DNA of 33,662 nucleotides, taken from NCBI RefSeq assembly GCF_014803725.1, contig NZ_JAAVBE010000020.1, positions 1 to 33,662 on the forward strand. Direction: 5' to 3'. Positions 15,150 through 24,793 of this stretch are shown here, piece after piece. Numbering within the stretch: the stretch's first letter is position 1; each line of letters starts with the position of its first letter. The DNA comes from Desulfovibrio sp. Its GTDB lineage: Bacteria; Desulfobacterota; Desulfovibrionia; Desulfovibrionales; Desulfovibrionaceae. A model generated the notes under the pieces. It was not told the DNA's origin. It searched no databases and saw only the letters and a program-made list of their open reading frames with translations. Both the position numbers and the translations under genes were made by a program.

Positions 15150-15890
15150 ATGACCGAAGACAACGCGACAGGCGAGCGCGGGCTCAAGTACGGGCGCGTG
15201 CTGCTCAAGCTCTCTGGCGAGGCCCTGGCCGGCGCCCACAAGACCGGCATCGACCCCGAAACCGTGGCCGCCGTCTGCGAGGAGATAGGCTCGGTGCTCG
15301 ACATGGGCGTGGAGATGGCGCTCGTCATCGGCGGTGGCAACATCTTCCGCGGGCTTTCCGGCTCGGCCAAGGGCATGGAGCGCTCTTCCGCCGATTACAT
15401 GGGCATGCTGGCCACGGTGCTCAACGCGCTGGCCGTGCAGGACATGCTCGAGAAGCTGGGCTATCCCACGCGCGTGCTCTCGGCCATCAACATGAAGGAA
15501 GTGTGCGAGCCCTTCATCCGCCGGCGCGCCCTGCACCACCTTGAAAAGGGCCGCGTGGTCATCTGCGCGGGCGGCACGGGCAACCCCTATTTCACCACCG
15601 ACACCACGGCGGCCCTGCGCGGCATGGAGCTCAAGTGCGACGCCATCATCAAGGCCACCAAGGTGGACGGCATCTATGACAAGGACCCGGCCACCAACGC
15701 CGACGCCGTGAAGTTCGACCACATCAGCTACGAGGACACCCTGCGCCGCCGCCTCGGCGTCATGGACGCCACGGCCTTCGCGCTCGTGCGCGACAATCAT
15801 GTGCCCATCATCGTCTGCCGCATGTTCGGGGGCGACATCAAACGCGCCATCCTGGGCGAGCCCGTGGGCACCATCGTCCGCGAGGAGTGA
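15150..15890 (+). CDS. pyrH: UMP kinase
   Basis: 246 residues, standard length. It phosphorylates UMP to UDP with ATP for RNA and sugar-nucleotide synthesis. Visible motifs: [12 protein letters not shown] (phosphate-binding loop of the amino-acid kinase fold), [10 protein letters not shown], the [14 protein letters not shown] helix and [19 protein letters not shown], which is diagnostic of bacterial Pyr[11 protein letters not shown] lies in the ATP-binding part. ATG 15150 follows GGCGGAG. First gene of a seven-gene rightward cluster. Confidence 0.97.
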   Translation: MTEDNATGERGLKYGRVLLKLSGEALAGAHKTGIDPETVAAVCEEIGSVLDMGVEMALVIGGGNIFRGLSGSAKGMERSSADYMGMLATVLNALAVQDMLEKLGYPTRVLSAINMKEVCEPFIRRRALHHLEKGRVVICAGGTGNPYFTTDTTAALRGMELKCDAIIKATKVDGIYDKDPATNADAVKFDHISYEDTLRRRLGVMDATAFALVRDNHVPIIVCRMFGGDIKRAILGEPVGTIVREE

Positions 15891-15947
15891 GCGCCCCCGG
15901 GACCTCGCGCGCCATCAAGCCGGGGCCAGCCCCGCAAGGAAGAAGCC

Positions 15948-16508
15948 ATGGACATCGACACCACCCTGCTGGACACCGAAGACCGCATGGAAAAGGCGCT
16001 CGCCTCCCTTGAGCGCGACTTCGCCAAGCTGCGCACCGGCCGCGCCTCCACGGCGCTTGTGGACGGCATCAAGGCCGATTATTACGGCACGCCCACGCCC
16101 ATCAGCCAGATGGCCTCGGTGGCCGTGCCCGACAGCCGCACCCTCACCATCCAGCCCTGGGACAAGGGCGGCATGGCCGCGGTGGAAAAGGCCATCCTCA
16201 AGTCCGACCTCGGGCTCACGCCGGTCAATGACGGCAAGATCATCCGCATCTCCATCCCGCCGCTCACCGAGGAGCGCCGCAAGGAGCTCGTCAAGGTGGC
16301 CCGCAAATACTGCGAGGAGGCCAAGGTGGCCGTGCGCAACGTGCGCCGCGACGCCAACGACAGCCTGAAGCGCGCGGAAAAGGAGAAAGAGATCACCGAG
16401 GACGCGCTCAAGCGCGCCACCGACGAGGTGCAGAAGCTCACCGACCGTTTCGTGGCCGAGGCCGACACCCGCTGCCAGGCCAAGGAAAAGGAAATCATGG
16501 ACATCTGA
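15948..16508 (+). CDS. frr: Ribosome recycling factor
   Basis: 186 residues, exactly the family's usual size. With EF-G it splits the post-termination ribosome. Visible signatures: [17 protein letters not shown] near the N-terminus, [14 protein letters not shown], then [18 protein letters not shown] and the long coiled-coil helix with [21 protein letters not shown]. The start ATG 15948 has AAGGAAG upstream. pyrH-frr adjacency is a widely conserved arrangement. Confidence 0.98.
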   Translation: MDIDTTLLDTEDRMEKALASLERDFAKLRTGRASTALVDGIKADYYGTPTPISQMASVAVPDSRTLTIQPWDKGGMAAVEKAILKSDLGLTPVNDGKIIRISIPPLTEERRKELVKVARKYCEEAKVAVRNVRRDANDSLKRAEKEKEITEDALKRATDEVQKLTDRFVAEADTRCQAKEKEIMDI

Positions 16509-16509
16509 C

Positions 16510-17262
16510 GTGGATGACATGAGCGGGACACAGGAGGGTGCGGAAAAGCTGCCCAAGCATATCGCCATCATCATGGACGGCAACGGCCGCTGGGCGCAGG
16601 CGCGCGATCTCCCGCGCACGGCGGGGCACCGCGCCGGGGCCGACGCCGTGCGCACGGTGGTGCGCGAATGCCGGCGCCTCGGCATCCCGCACCTCACGCT
16701 CTACGCCTTTTCGAGCGAGAACTGGAAGCGCCCCAAAACCGAGATCAGCGCGCTCTTCGGGCTTTTGCTCGAATTTCTCGGCGCGGAAGTGCCCACCATG
16801 CTGGAGCAGGGCATCCGCCTCAAGGTCCTGGGCGACCTCGACGGGCTGCCGCTCGCGCAGCGCACGGCCCTGCGCCACGCCATGAACCGCACGGCCGCAG
16901 GAAAGGACATGACCCTCAACCTGGCCCTCAACTACGGGGGCCGGGCCGAGCTCGTGTGCGCGGCCAAAAAGCTCGCCGCCGAAGCCGCGGCCGGCGCCTT
17001 GGCGCCCGAGGCCATCACCGAGGGAACACTCGCCGACCGGCTCGACACAGCCGGCCAGCCCGACCCGGACCTGCTCATCCGCACGAGCGGCGAACAGAGG
17101 CTGAGCAACTTCCTTCTTTACCAGTGCGCGTACAGCGAGCTCTGGTTCACGCCGGTGCTCTGGCCCGACTTCGGGGCCGAAGAGCTCGCAAAGGCCCTCA
17201 AGGACTATGCCGGGCGCTCGCGCCGCTTCGGCAAAACGCGGGAGCAGGCCGATGGCTGTTGA
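16510..17262 (+). CDS. uppS: Undecaprenyl diphosphate synthase (cis-prenyltransferase)
   Basis: 250 residues. It condenses isopentenyl units onto farnesyl diphosphate to make the C55 lipid carrier for peptidoglycan and O-antigen. Visible: HIAIIMDGNGRWAQARDLPR with the catalytic Asp in IMDGNGRWA, HRAGADAVRTVV, YAFSSENWKRP, LNYGGRAELV, and DLLIRTSGEQRLSNFLLYQ near the C-terminus. GTG 16510 lies 1 nt after the frr stop; ATG 16519 (MSGTQEG) is an alternative start that would shorten it by three residues. Confidence 0.97.
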   Translation: MDDMSGTQEGAEKLPKHIAIIMDGNGRWAQARDLPRTAGHRAGADAVRTVVRECRRLGIPHLTLYAFSSENWKRPKTEISALFGLLLEFLGAEVPTMLEQGIRLKVLGDLDGLPLAQRTALRHAMNRTAAGKDMTLNLALNYGGRAELVCAAKKLAAEAAAGALAPEAITEGTLADRLDTAGQPDPDLLIRTSGEQRLSNFLLYQCAYSELWFTPVLWPDFGAEELAKALKDYAGRSRRFGKTREQADGC

Positions 17263-18061
17263 CCATGCTGTGGACCTCCGCCGGACCGTCACCGGTCTCA
17301 TCCTGGCGGCGGGGCTGCTTTTGGTGCTCTGGTGCCGGGGCTGGCCGCTTCTCGGCGTCATCCTCCTCGTGTCGGCGCTCGGGCTGTGGGAATTCTATTC
17401 CCTCTTTTGGGGGCCGCGCGGGCGCATCCTGAGCCGCATCTGCGCCATCGGCCTCGGCTGGGCCATGCTGGTGCTCACCTGGATGCACCGCCCGCAGGAC
17501 GCGCTCGTGTGTCTCGGCGCGGGCTTCGTGCTCGCCGCGCTCTCCTTCCTCTTCCGCTGGGACGTGGTGGAGGAGGAAAACGCCTTTTCGGCGAGCGGCA
17601 TCTTCATGGCCGGGCTTGCCTATGTGCCGCTTCTGCTGTTGCCGGCCACCTATCTCTCCACGCTCAAGCTCATCTTCGTGCTCGCCGCGGTGGCCGCGTC
17701 CGACACCGCCGCCTATTTCGTGGGCACGCGCTTCGGCCACCACAAGCTCTGGCCGCGCGTGAGCCCCAACAAGAGCTCCGAGGGCGCTGTGGGCAGCCTC
17801 GTGGCCTGCGTCATCTTCTGCGCCGTCTACGGCGAGATCTTCGGGCAGGCGGGGTGGTTCGCCTTCGCGCTGCTCGGCGTGGCGGTGAACGCCTTTGCCC
17901 AGCTGGGCGACCTTTTCGAGTCCGCGCTCAAACGCTCGGTGAACGTGAAGGATTCCGGCTCCATCCTGCCCGGGCACGGCGGCGTGCTCGACCGGGCGGA
18001 CAGTTTTCTCTTCGCCATGCCCATGGTGGCGGTGGTGGACCAGTGGTTTTCCTTCTTCTGA
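17252..18061 (+). CDS. cdsA: Phosphatidate cytidylyltransferase
   Basis: 269 residues with about seven hydrophobic helices. It makes CDP-diacylglycerol from phosphatidate and CTP at the inner membrane. The family signature is complete at the C-terminus: LKRSVNVKDSGSILPGHGG followed by VLDRADS, with the Asp and His residues that bind metal and CTP. SDTAAYFVGTRFG and SPNKSSEGAVG are also typical. ATG 17252 overlaps the uppS stop by 11 bp, with GGGAG upstream. Confidence 0.95.
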   Translation: MAVDHAVDLRRTVTGLILAAGLLLVLWCRGWPLLGVILLVSALGLWEFYSLFWGPRGRILSRICAIGLGWAMLVLTWMHRPQDALVCLGAGFVLAALSFLFRWDVVEEENAFSASGIFMAGLAYVPLLLLPATYLSTLKLIFVLAAVAASDTAAYFVGTRFGHHKLWPRVSPNKSSEGAVGSLVACVIFCAVYGEIFGQAGWFAFALLGVAVNAFAQLGDLFESALKRSVNVKDSGSILPGHGGVLDRADSFLFAMPMVAVVDQWFSFF

Positions 18062-18080
18062 GCCGCGCGCCCAGGCGCGC

Positions 18081-18107
18081 CGCTGACCGCAGCTTTGGGG
18101 GTCAGCG
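18081..18107 (+). promoter_or_regulatory. Hairpin over the dxr ribosome-binding region
   Basis: CGCTGACC pairs with GGTCAGCG, a perfect 8-bp stem. The only G-rich Shine-Dalgarno-like stretch before the dxr GTG start (GGGGG at 18097-18101) lies in and beside the 3' arm, so folding could limit initiation. Sequence observation; the regulatory effect is inferred. Confidence 0.3.
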
Positions 18108-18110
18108 CCC

Positions 18111-19475
18111 GTGACCGCGCTCTGGCCCGGACGCGGGGGCCCGGCGGTGGACTATATCTCGCCCCCGCCGGTTGAATCCCTCGCCGCCATCCGTCCGCGC
18201 CGCGTGGCCCTGCTGGGTTCCACGGGCTCCATCGGCCGCAACGCGCTTTCCGTGGTGGAGGCGTCCGAGGGGCGCCTTGAGGTCGCCGGCCTCGCCTGCG
18301 CGCGCAATGTGGAGCTCCTGGCCCGGCAGGCCGTGCGCCACCGGCCCCCGGTGCTCGCCGTGCTCGACGATGCGGCGGCCGCGGCCCTGCGCCCGCTCCT
18401 CCCCGCTGGCTATGCGCCCGTGATCCTTACAGGCCGCGCCGGTTATGCGCGCCTCGCCGCGCTCACCGGGGCGCAGACCGTGCTCTCGGCGCAGGTGGGC
18501 GCGGCCGGCCTCACGGCCACCCTGGCCGCGGCCCTTGCGGGCAAGATGGTCTCACTCGCCAACAAGGAATCCCTGGTGCTCGCCGGCGCCCTTGTGCGCG
18601 CCATCTGCGCGGGTACGGGCGCGGCCGTGCTGCCCGTGGACTCGGAGCATGACGCGCTCTTCCAGTGCGTCGCCGGGCGCGGGCAGGAGGTGGAAAACCT
18701 CGTGCTCACGGCCTCGGGCGGGCCTTTCCGCGGCCGGAGCGCCCGCGAGCTCGCCCGGGTGACGCCGGAAGCGGCGCTGGCCCACCCCAACTGGCGCATG
18801 GGGGCCAAGATCAGCATCGACTCGGCCACCCTGATGAACAAGGGCCTTGAGCTTATTGAGGCCGTGCACCTCTATGGCGTGTCGCCGGAGCGGGTGCGCA
18901 TCCTCGTGCATCCGCAGTCAGTGGTGCATTCGCTGGCGGAATTTGCCGACGGCTCCTTCATGGCGCAATTGGCTGCGCCGGACATGCGGCTCCCCATCGG
19001 GCATTGCCTGGACTGGCCGGCCTGCGCCGGCCGCGGCGCCCCGCCCCTTGACCTCGCCAAGGTGGGGAGCCTCACCTTTGAGGAGCCGGACGCGAAGCTT
19101 TTCCCCTGCCTCAGCCTCGCGCGCGAGGCGCTCCTGGCCGATCGCGCGGCCTTGGGGGGCGCCCCCGGCTTCGGCCCGGCCTGCGTGGCGCTCAACGCGG
19201 CCAACGAGGCGGCGGTGGAGCTTTTCCTCCACGGCGGCTGCGGCTTTACGGACATCCCGACCTTGGTGGACGCGGCGCTCGCCGCGCTGCCCGGGCTTGA
19301 CGAGGGACGCGCCCTTGCGCCGCTTTCCTCCGGCGAGCTGCCCCGGAGCCCCCTTGACGAAGCCCGCGCGGCAAAGCTCGCCCTCGAGCTCACCGCCCGC
19401 GTGGACGCCCTAGACCGCGCCTGCCGCGCCCTGGTGCGCCGCCGCGCCGCCCATCCCGAGGAGCCAAAGTGCTGA
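18111..19475 (+). CDS. dxr: 1-deoxy-D-xylulose 5-phosphate reductoisomerase
   Basis: 454 residues, longer than the usual ~400: about 30 extra at the N-terminus and a longer C-terminal tail. It makes 2-C-methyl-D-erythritol 4-phosphate from DXP with NADPH in the MEP isoprenoid pathway. Visible: RVALLGSTGSIGRNAL (NADPH loop), LANKESLVLAG, VLPVDSEHDALFQC with metal-binding Asp and Glu, ISIDSATLMNKGLELIEA, and NAANEAAVELFL. GTG 18111 is the best start seen; a later GTG at 18147 would remove 12 residues. The stop overlaps the rseP start. Confidence 0.96.
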   Translation: MTALWPGRGGPAVDYISPPPVESLAAIRPRRVALLGSTGSIGRNALSVVEASEGRLEVAGLACARNVELLARQAVRHRPPVLAVLDDAAAAALRPLLPAGYAPVILTGRAGYARLAALTGAQTVLSAQVGAAGLTATLAAALAGKMVSLANKESLVLAGALVRAICAGTGAAVLPVDSEHDALFQCVAGRGQEVENLVLTASGGPFRGRSARELARVTPEAALAHPNWRMGAKISIDSATLMNKGLELIEAVHLYGVSPERVRILVHPQSVVHSLAEFADGSFMAQLAAPDMRLPIGHCLDWPACAGRGAPPLDLAKVGSLTFEEPDAKLFPCLSLAREALLADRAALGGAPGFGPACVALNAANEAAVELFLHGGCGFTDIPTLVDAALAALPGLDEGRALAPLSSGELPRSPLDEARAAKLALELTARVDALDRACRALVRRRAAHPEEPKC

Positions 19476-20569
19476 CGACCATCGTTGCCGTGATCATCGT
19501 CCTCGGCGGACTGATCTTCTTCCACGAACTCGGGCATTTCGCCGTGGCCCGCGCGCTCGGCATGGGCGTGTCCACCTTTTCGCTCGGTTTCGGGCCCAAG
19601 ATCCTCAAGCGCAAGATCGGCCAGACCGAATACGCGCTCTCGCTCATCCCCCTGGGCGGCTATGTGGCCCTTGTGGGCGAAAGCGACGAGGCCGACATCC
19701 CGCCGGGCTTCACGCCCAAGGAGAGCTTCGCGCTCAGGCCCGCGTGGCAGCGGCTGCTCGTGGTGGCGGCCGGGCCTGTGGCCAATATCCTGCTCGCGTG
19801 GCTGCTCTGCTGGGCGCTGGCCTTCGGCTGGGGCGTGCCCGTGCTCCAGCCCGTGGTGGGCGCCGTCTCGGCCGGCAGCCCGGCCGCCCGCGCCGGGCTC
19901 GTCCCCGGCGACCGCATCCTCGCCATCGACGGCAAAAAGCTGGAAAGCTGGGAGGCCATGTCCTCCACCATCAACGCCAGCGACGGGCGCCCGCTGCATC
20001 TGGAGGTATTGCGGCCCGAAACGCCCGGGGAGAGCGGCCCGGAAGCGCGGGGCCATATCCTCGACCTTGAACTCACGGCCGAGCGCGCCACGCGCAAGAC
20101 CATCTTCGGCGAGGAGGAGACCGCGTGGCTCATCGGGGTGCGCGCGGGCAACAGCGTGAGCGCGGAGCCCAAAGGCTTCTGGGCGGCTGCCGCGGCAGGC
20201 GCCCGGCAGACCTGGGGCATGGTCTCCCTCACCTGGCAGAGTTTCGTCAAGCTGGCGCAGCGCGTGGTGCCGCTGGACCAGGTGGGGGGGCCCATCATGA
20301 TCGCCCAGATGGTGGGCGAGCAGGCGCATCAGGGCCTCGCCGGGCTCATCGCGCTGACGGCGCTCATCAGCGTCAATCTCGGCATCCTCAATCTCCTGCC
20401 CGTGCCCGTGCTGGACGGCGGGCAGATCGTGTTCTGCCTCATCGAGATGATCTTCCGCCGGCCGGTACCGCAAAAGGCGCAGGAAATGGCCACCCGCGTG
20501 GGGCTCTTCCTGCTGGTCGGCCTCATGGCCCTCGCCACCTTCAACGACGTGTGGCGGCTCTTCAAATGA
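19469..20569 (+). CDS. rseP: Site-2 zinc metalloprotease RseP
   Basis: 366 residues. It cleaves membrane-spanning substrates such as anti-sigma factors and signal-peptide remnants. HELGH in the first membrane helix (IFFHELGHFAVA) binds zinc, and the last metal ligand is in NLLPVPVLDGGQI near the C-terminus. One PDZ domain lies between (VSAGSPAARAGLVPGDRILAIDGKK is its ligand loop region, residues about 130-155); E. coli RseP has two. LGGYVALVGE matches the conserved membrane-edge segment. Start GTG 19469 overlaps the dxr stop. Confidence 0.95.
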   Translation: MLTTIVAVIIVLGGLIFFHELGHFAVARALGMGVSTFSLGFGPKILKRKIGQTEYALSLIPLGGYVALVGESDEADIPPGFTPKESFALRPAWQRLLVVAAGPVANILLAWLLCWALAFGWGVPVLQPVVGAVSAGSPAARAGLVPGDRILAIDGKKLESWEAMSSTINASDGRPLHLEVLRPETPGESGPEARGHILDLELTAERATRKTIFGEEETAWLIGVRAGNSVSAEPKGFWAAAAAGARQTWGMVSLTWQSFVKLAQRVVPLDQVGGPIMIAQMVGEQAHQGLAGLIALTALISVNLGILNLLPVPVLDGGQIVFCLIEMIFRRPVPQKAQEMATRVGLFLLVGLMALATFNDVWRLFK

Positions 20570-21390
20570 GCGCGCGCACGCCGGGCTATTCCACCGGGCT
20601 CGAGCTCGTGCTCAACGCGGCCGAGGGCGCGCTCCAGATACTGGTGACGGAAAACGGCCGGCGCCGCTGCTTTGAGGAGTGGCACGAGCCCAACCGCGCC
20701 ACGGAACTCCTGGCCCCGGCCCTGCGCGATATGTGCGCAGCCCTGGGCATCGCGCCCTCCGGCTTCCGGCGCATCGGCTGCGTGGCCGGCCCCGGCTCCT
20801 TCACGGGCATCCGCCTCGTGCTCGCCACGGCCGCGGCCCTGCGCCGCGCGGGGCACGCCCGGCTTGCGAGCCTCGACTATCTCCAGGCGCTCGCCACCAG
20901 CGCGGTCATGCAACGGGGCCTGCTCTATCCCGCGCCCGTCATGGTGGTGACCCATGCCCGGCGTAACCTCGTCCACTACCGGCCTTTTTGCTCCTATGGC
21001 CCGCAGATCCCGGCGCAGCCCACAGGCCCCGTGGAACTCATCACGCCGGAGGAAGCCCTTGCCCGCATGGCCGGGGCGCCCTGCCATGTCTGCGGCAGCG
21101 GCCTTATGCGCAACCCGCGCTGGTTCGAGCCCGAGGCCACGGGACGCGGGCCGGCCGGCGCGCCGGACGCCGTCGTCATGCCGGAACTCGTGGACCCGGG
21201 CGCGCCCGCCCTCGCCCTGCTCGCCCGCCATGGCGACTATTTTCCCAAGGATATCGAGCCTCTTTATGTGCGCCCCTGCGACGCCGCCGAAAACCTCGGC
21301 GAGCTCGCGGCCCGGCAGGGCATGGACGGCGAGGCGGCCCGCGCCGAGCTGCAAGACCTGCTCAACCGCAAGCCGGAAAGCGCGGATTAG
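20566..21390 (+). CDS. tsaB: tRNA threonylcarbamoyladenosine modification protein TsaB
   Basis: 274 residues. TsaB partners TsaD and TsaE to put threonylcarbamoyl on A37 of tRNAs. The signature VAGPGSFTGIRLVLATAAAL is at about residues 75-95. The N-terminal strand LELVLNAAEGALQI is less standard than the usual LAIDTS. The C-terminal half is degenerate as in other TsaB proteins and is longer here (family ~230), with a CHVCGSG pair. The start overlaps the rseP stop as ATGA. It closes the pyrH cluster and is convergent with hisG. Confidence 0.88.
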   Translation: MSARTPGYSTGLELVLNAAEGALQILVTENGRRRCFEEWHEPNRATELLAPALRDMCAALGIAPSGFRRIGCVAGPGSFTGIRLVLATAAALRRAGHARLASLDYLQALATSAVMQRGLLYPAPVMVVTHARRNLVHYRPFCSYGPQIPAQPTGPVELITPEEALARMAGAPCHVCGSGLMRNPRWFEPEATGRGPAGAPDAVVMPELVDPGAPALALLARHGDYFPKDIEPLYVRPCDAAENLGELAARQGMDGEAARAELQDLLNRKPESAD

Positions 21391-21424
21391 AGGCGCTCCC
21401 CCTTTCGGGGTGGGCGGCCGCGCC
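21391..21424. terminator. Hairpin between convergent tsaB and hisG
   Basis: GGCGC...GCGCC with an inner CCCC-CTTTC-GGGG stem fills the 35-bp gap between the two stop codons. It is GC-rich without a clear T tract and may act in both directions. Confidence 0.35.
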
Positions 21425-21425
21425 C

Positions 21426-22319
21426 TCAGATGACCTTGTTCAGCGCGTATTCGATGATGCCCTCGGCCCCGGCGGCGCGCAGGCGCGGGATGAGGTCGCG
21501 CACGATGCCCACCTCCACCACGGTCTCCAGCGAGAGCCACGCCTTGTCGCGCAGGGGCGAGACCGTGGGCGAGTTGAGCGCGGGCAGCATCTCGAGGATG
21601 GCGTCGAGCCTGTCGGCCGGGGCGTTCATCTTGAGCGCCACGAGGTTCTCGGCGCGGAGCGCCCCCTTGAGGAGCAGCGTGATCTGGTCGATCTTGGCGC
21701 GCTTCACGGGGTCGGCCCAGGCCTCGGCGTTGGCGATGAGCACCGGGAAGGACACCATGACCTCGTCGATGATCTTGAGCCCGTGGGCGCGGATGGTCGT
21801 GCCGGTCTCGGTGACTTCCACGATGCCGTCGGCAAGCCCCTCCACCACCTTGGCCTCGGTGGCGCCCCAGGAATAGAAGATGTCGGCGTCCACGCCCTTG
21901 CCCGCGAAATAGCGGCGCGTGAGCCCTTCGAGCTCGGTGGCGATGCGCTTGCCCGCGAGGTCGGCCGCGCAGGTGTAGGGCGCGTCCCCGGCCACGGCCA
22001 GCACCCAGCGGCAGGGCCTGGAAGAGTTCTTGGAATACACAAGGTCGGCCACGCGCACCACCTTGTCCTCATGGCCGCGTTCGCCCAGCCAGTCGAGGCC
22101 GGTGATGCCCACGTCCAGCACGCCGGCCGCCACATAGCCGCCGATTTCCTGCACGCGGCAGAGCGAGGCCGAAAGCTCGGGGTCATTGATGTCCGGGAAG
22201 TAGTTGCGCGCATGCTTGCGGATCTTCCAGCCCGCGCGCTCGAAAAGGTGGATGGTGGCCTCCTCGAGCGAGCCCTTTGGCACGCCGAGCTTGAGGACGG
22301 GACGGTTCTGGGCGCTCAT
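21426..22319 (-). CDS. hisG: ATP phosphoribosyltransferase, long form
   Basis: 297 residues, the length of the long HisG form with a C-terminal regulatory domain and no need for HisZ. It commits PRPP and ATP to histidine synthesis. Visible: [19 protein letters not shown] at the start, [32 protein letters not shown], then [20 protein letters not shown] (PRPP-binding loop). The C-terminal domain runs from about 220 ([12 protein letters not shown]). ATG 22319 overlaps the hisI stop (ATGA). Confidence 0.96.
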   Translation of the reverse strand: MSAQNRPVLKLGVPKGSLEEATIHLFERAGWKIRKHARNYFPDINDPELSASLCRVQEIGGYVAAGVLDVGITGLDWLGERGHEDKVVRVADLVYSKNSSRPCRWVLAVAGDAPYTCAADLAGKRIATELEGLTRRYFAGKGVDADIFYSWGATEAKVVEGLADGIVEVTETGTTIRAHGLKIIDEVMVSFPVLIANAEAWADPVKRAKIDQITLLLKGALRAENLVALKMNAPADRLDAILEMLPALNSPTVSPLRDKAWLSLETVVEVGIVRDLIPRLRAAGAEGIIEYALNKVI

Positions 22320-22762
22320 GCGTTGCTCCCGTGGCTGGAAGTGGAGGGGGATGCGGCTGTGCCATACACGGCGGCGGGGTCGAAAACCATGGGCGCGCAT
22401 TCGGCAACTTCGCCCGCCCGCCACTCGCGGAAAAAGCAGGAGCGGTGCCCGGTGTGGCAGGCCGCGCCGCCGATCTGCTCCACCATAAGCAGGATGGCGT
22501 CGCTGTCGCAGTCAAGGCGCACGGCCACGACGCGCTGCACATGGCCCGAGGTGGCGCCCTTGTGCCAGAGCTCGCGGCGGCTGCGGCTCCAGAAATGGGC
22601 CTCCGCGGTCTCGAGCGTGCGCCGCCAGGCCTCTTCGTTCATCCACGCGAGCATGAGCACCTCGCCGCTGGCCGCGTCCTGCACCACGGCCGGCAGGAGG
22701 CCGCCCCCGAATGCCGGCGCGAAGCCGGCCTCATTCGCCTTTTGGGCCACTGTGTCCGCCAT
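22316..22762 (-). CDS. hisI: Phosphoribosyl-AMP cyclohydrolase
   Basis: 148 residues. It opens the adenine ring of PR-AMP in the third step of histidine synthesis. Visible: [54 protein letters not shown] with metal-binding Asp residues and zinc Cys, and [10 protein letters not shown] carrying the other cysteines. No HisE domain is attached. ATG 22762 has AGGA 5 nt upstream; a GTG 12 nt earlier is possible. Coupled to hisG. Confidence 0.95.
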   Translation of the reverse strand: MADTVAQKANEAGFAPAFGGGLLPAVVQDAASGEVLMLAWMNEEAWRRTLETAEAHFWSRSRRELWHKGATSGHVQRVVAVRLDCDSDAILLMVEQIGGAACHTGHRSCFFREWRAGEVAECAPMVFDPAAVYGTAASPSTSSHGSNA

Positions 22763-22877
22763 GGCGTCCTGCACCCCTCACATCTTCCGCGCCCGGCCCC
22801 GTGCCGTGCGGCCCCTCACGTTAGGCGCATTCCGGGCGCGGGGCAAGCCGCATTTCGCGGCGCCCCGGGCTGACGCC

Positions 22878-22906
22878 TTGCGGAAGCCGGCGAAATGGCG
22901 TATTCT
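22878..22906 (+). promoter_or_regulatory. Sigma-70 promoter of the DEAD-box helicase gene
   Basis: TTGCGG (22878-22883), 17 bp, TATTCT (22901-22906). Predicted transcription start is near 22913, ahead of GGGAGG at 22923 and ATG 22935, which supports that start choice. Confidence 0.6.
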
Positions 22907-22934
22907 TTGGCTCTCCATGGACGGGAGGCGGCGC

Positions 22935-24737
22935 ATGCCCGCTGCCTCATTTTGGCGCGCCCGCGCGCAAAGGCCCCCTATGCCGGAACCCTCCTCTTCC
23001 CCCTCCCCGGAGGAAAAACCCGCGGAAAGCGCCGCCGCGCCGGCCGCGCCCGTCGTGGCCGAAGACGAACTGGTCGATATTTCCGTCAGCGCGCCGCAAA
23101 ACGCCCTGCCGCCGGTGACGCTCGACGAGCTGGGCGCGCCCCTGCGGGAGGCCTGCGCCCGCGCCGGCTGGCACAGCCTGATGCCCGTGCAGTCCCTGGC
23201 GCTGCCCTACCTGCTCGCCGGGCGCGACATCATGGTGCAGTCGCGCACGGGCAGCGGCAAGACGGGCTGCTATCTCCTCCCCATGCTCGAGGAGCTCGAC
23301 CCGGCCCTCAAGGCGCCGCAGGCCCTGGTGCTCGCGCCCACGCGCGAGCTCGCCCTGCAGGTGGAGCGCGAGGCAAAGACGCTTTTCGCCGGCACGGGCC
23401 TCGATGTCTGCGCCATTTACGGCGGCGTGGGCTACAAGAAGCAGATGGACGCCCTGCGCGCCGGCGTGCAGGTCATCGTGGGCACGCCGGGCCGCGTGCT
23501 CGACCATCTCCTGCGCCACACCCTCGACCTTGCGAAGCTCAGGCTGCTCGTGTTTGACGAGGCCGACCGCATGCTCTCCATCGGCTTCTACCCGGACATG
23601 AAGGAGATCCAGCGCTATCTCCCGGCCCGGCGCCACACCTGCCTTTTCTCGGCCACCTACCCGCCCCATGTGCTCAAGCTGGCTGCGGAATTCATGACCG
23701 AGCCGGACATGCTCTCCCTCTCGCGCAAGGAGGTGCATGTGGCCGAGGTGGCGCACGAGTTCTGCGAAGTCAAGCCCATGGACAAGGACCGCGCCCTCGT
23801 ACGCCTGCTGGAGACGGAAAACCCGGCTTCGGCCATCATTTTTTGCAACACCAAGGCCAATGTGCACTATGTGACGAGCGTGCTCCAGGGCTTCGGCTAC
23901 AGCGCGGACGGCCTCTCGGCGGATCTCACGCAGGCGAAGCGCGAGGCCGTGCTGCAAAAGGTGCGCGAGGGCAAGCTCCAGTACCTTGTCGCCACGGACG
24001 TGGCCGCCCGCGGCATCGACATCCCGGCGCTCTCGCATGTCTTCCTCTACGAGCCGCCGGAAGACCACGAGAGCTACATCCACCGCGCCGGGCGCACGGG
24101 CCGGGCGGGCTCGGCGGGCACGGTCATCTCGCTCGTGGACGTGATGCAGCGCATGGAGCTCGAGCGCATCGCGCGGCACTACAAGATCAACCTGACCGAG
24201 ATACCCGCGCCCACGGACGCCGATGCGGCCAGGGCCGCTTCCGCGCGGCTCATGGCCGTGCTGGAGGCGCGGTACCGCGGGCTCACCGGGCTTGAGCGCA
24301 TGCGCGTGGCCCGCTACGCCGACCTCGCGCGCGAGCTCGGTAAGGCGCCGGAAGACGGGGGCTCCGGAGACGGCGAGGGAGAGGAAAACGCCAACCTGCT
24401 CCTGCTCGCCATGCTGCTGGACGCCTGCCATCAGGAAAATTTGCGCGAAGGCTTCGTCTTCCCCACGGGGAGCGCGGCCCCGGCGCCCAAGAGTTCCGGG
24501 AGCGGTGCCGGCGGGCGCGGCGCCCGCGGCGGAAGGACGCGGGGCAAGCGGAGCCCCCACGCGGAGGCGCCAGCGGCAACGGTCCCGGCGGAAAATGCGC
24601 AGGCCCCCGATGACAGGGCAGCCGGCGGTGAAGGCCAGGCCCCGCGCAAAAGGCGGCGCCGCTCGCGCGGGCGCCGTGGCGGCCAGGGAGGCTCGGCGTC
24701 TGCCGCCACCGAGGCTGCGGGAGACCGCGGAGACTAG
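22935..24737 (+). CDS. DEAD-box RNA helicase with basic C-terminal tail
   Basis: About 600 residues. It unwinds short RNA duplexes using ATP, in ribosome assembly or RNA decay. Motifs in order: Q motif region (HSLMPVQSLALPYLLAGRD), motif I RTGSGKT (around 104-110), PTRELALQ, GTPGRVLDHLL, motif II DEAD (about 208-211), SATYP, then RecA2 with IIFCNTKANV, DVAARGIDIP and HRAGRTGRAG. From about 480 on, the tail is Gly/Arg/Ala-rich and ends in clusters such as RKRRRRSRGRRGGQGG, likely RNA-binding. Start ATG 22935 has GGGAGG 6 nt upstream and lies just after the predicted promoter; ATG 22980 is an alternative. Confidence 0.94.
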   Translation: MPAASFWRARAQRPPMPEPSSSPSPEEKPAESAAAPAAPVVAEDELVDISVSAPQNALPPVTLDELGAPLREACARAGWHSLMPVQSLALPYLLAGRDIMVQSRTGSGKTGCYLLPMLEELDPALKAPQALVLAPTRELALQVEREAKTLFAGTGLDVCAIYGGVGYKKQMDALRAGVQVIVGTPGRVLDHLLRHTLDLAKLRLLVFDEADRMLSIGFYPDMKEIQRYLPARRHTCLFSATYPPHVLKLAAEFMTEPDMLSLSRKEVHVAEVAHEFCEVKPMDKDRALVRLLETENPASAIIFCNTKANVHYVTSVLQGFGYSADGLSADLTQAKREAVLQKVREGKLQYLVATDVAARGIDIPALSHVFLYEPPEDHESYIHRAGRTGRAGSAGTVISLVDVMQRMELERIARHYKINLTEIPAPTDADAARAASARLMAVLEARYRGLTGLERMRVARYADLARELGKAPEDGGSGDGEGEENANLLLLAMLLDACHQENLREGFVFPTGSAAPAPKSSGSGAGGRGARGGRTRGKRSPHAEAPAATVPAENAQAPDDRAAGGEGQAPRKRRRRSRGRRGGQGGSASAATEAAGDRGD

Positions 24738-24793
24738 CCCGTCATGGCGGCGGGACGCTTTGGGTGTGACAGCAAGACGCGGTAATTGATTTT

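Noticed and set aside
20988-24737. A 1249-codon open frame on the plus strand that runs into the DEAD-box helicase
   Set aside because: Its first ~650 codons are the antisense of hisG and hisI and the shadow of tsaB. Only the part from 22935 has helicase homology, a promoter and a ribosome site.
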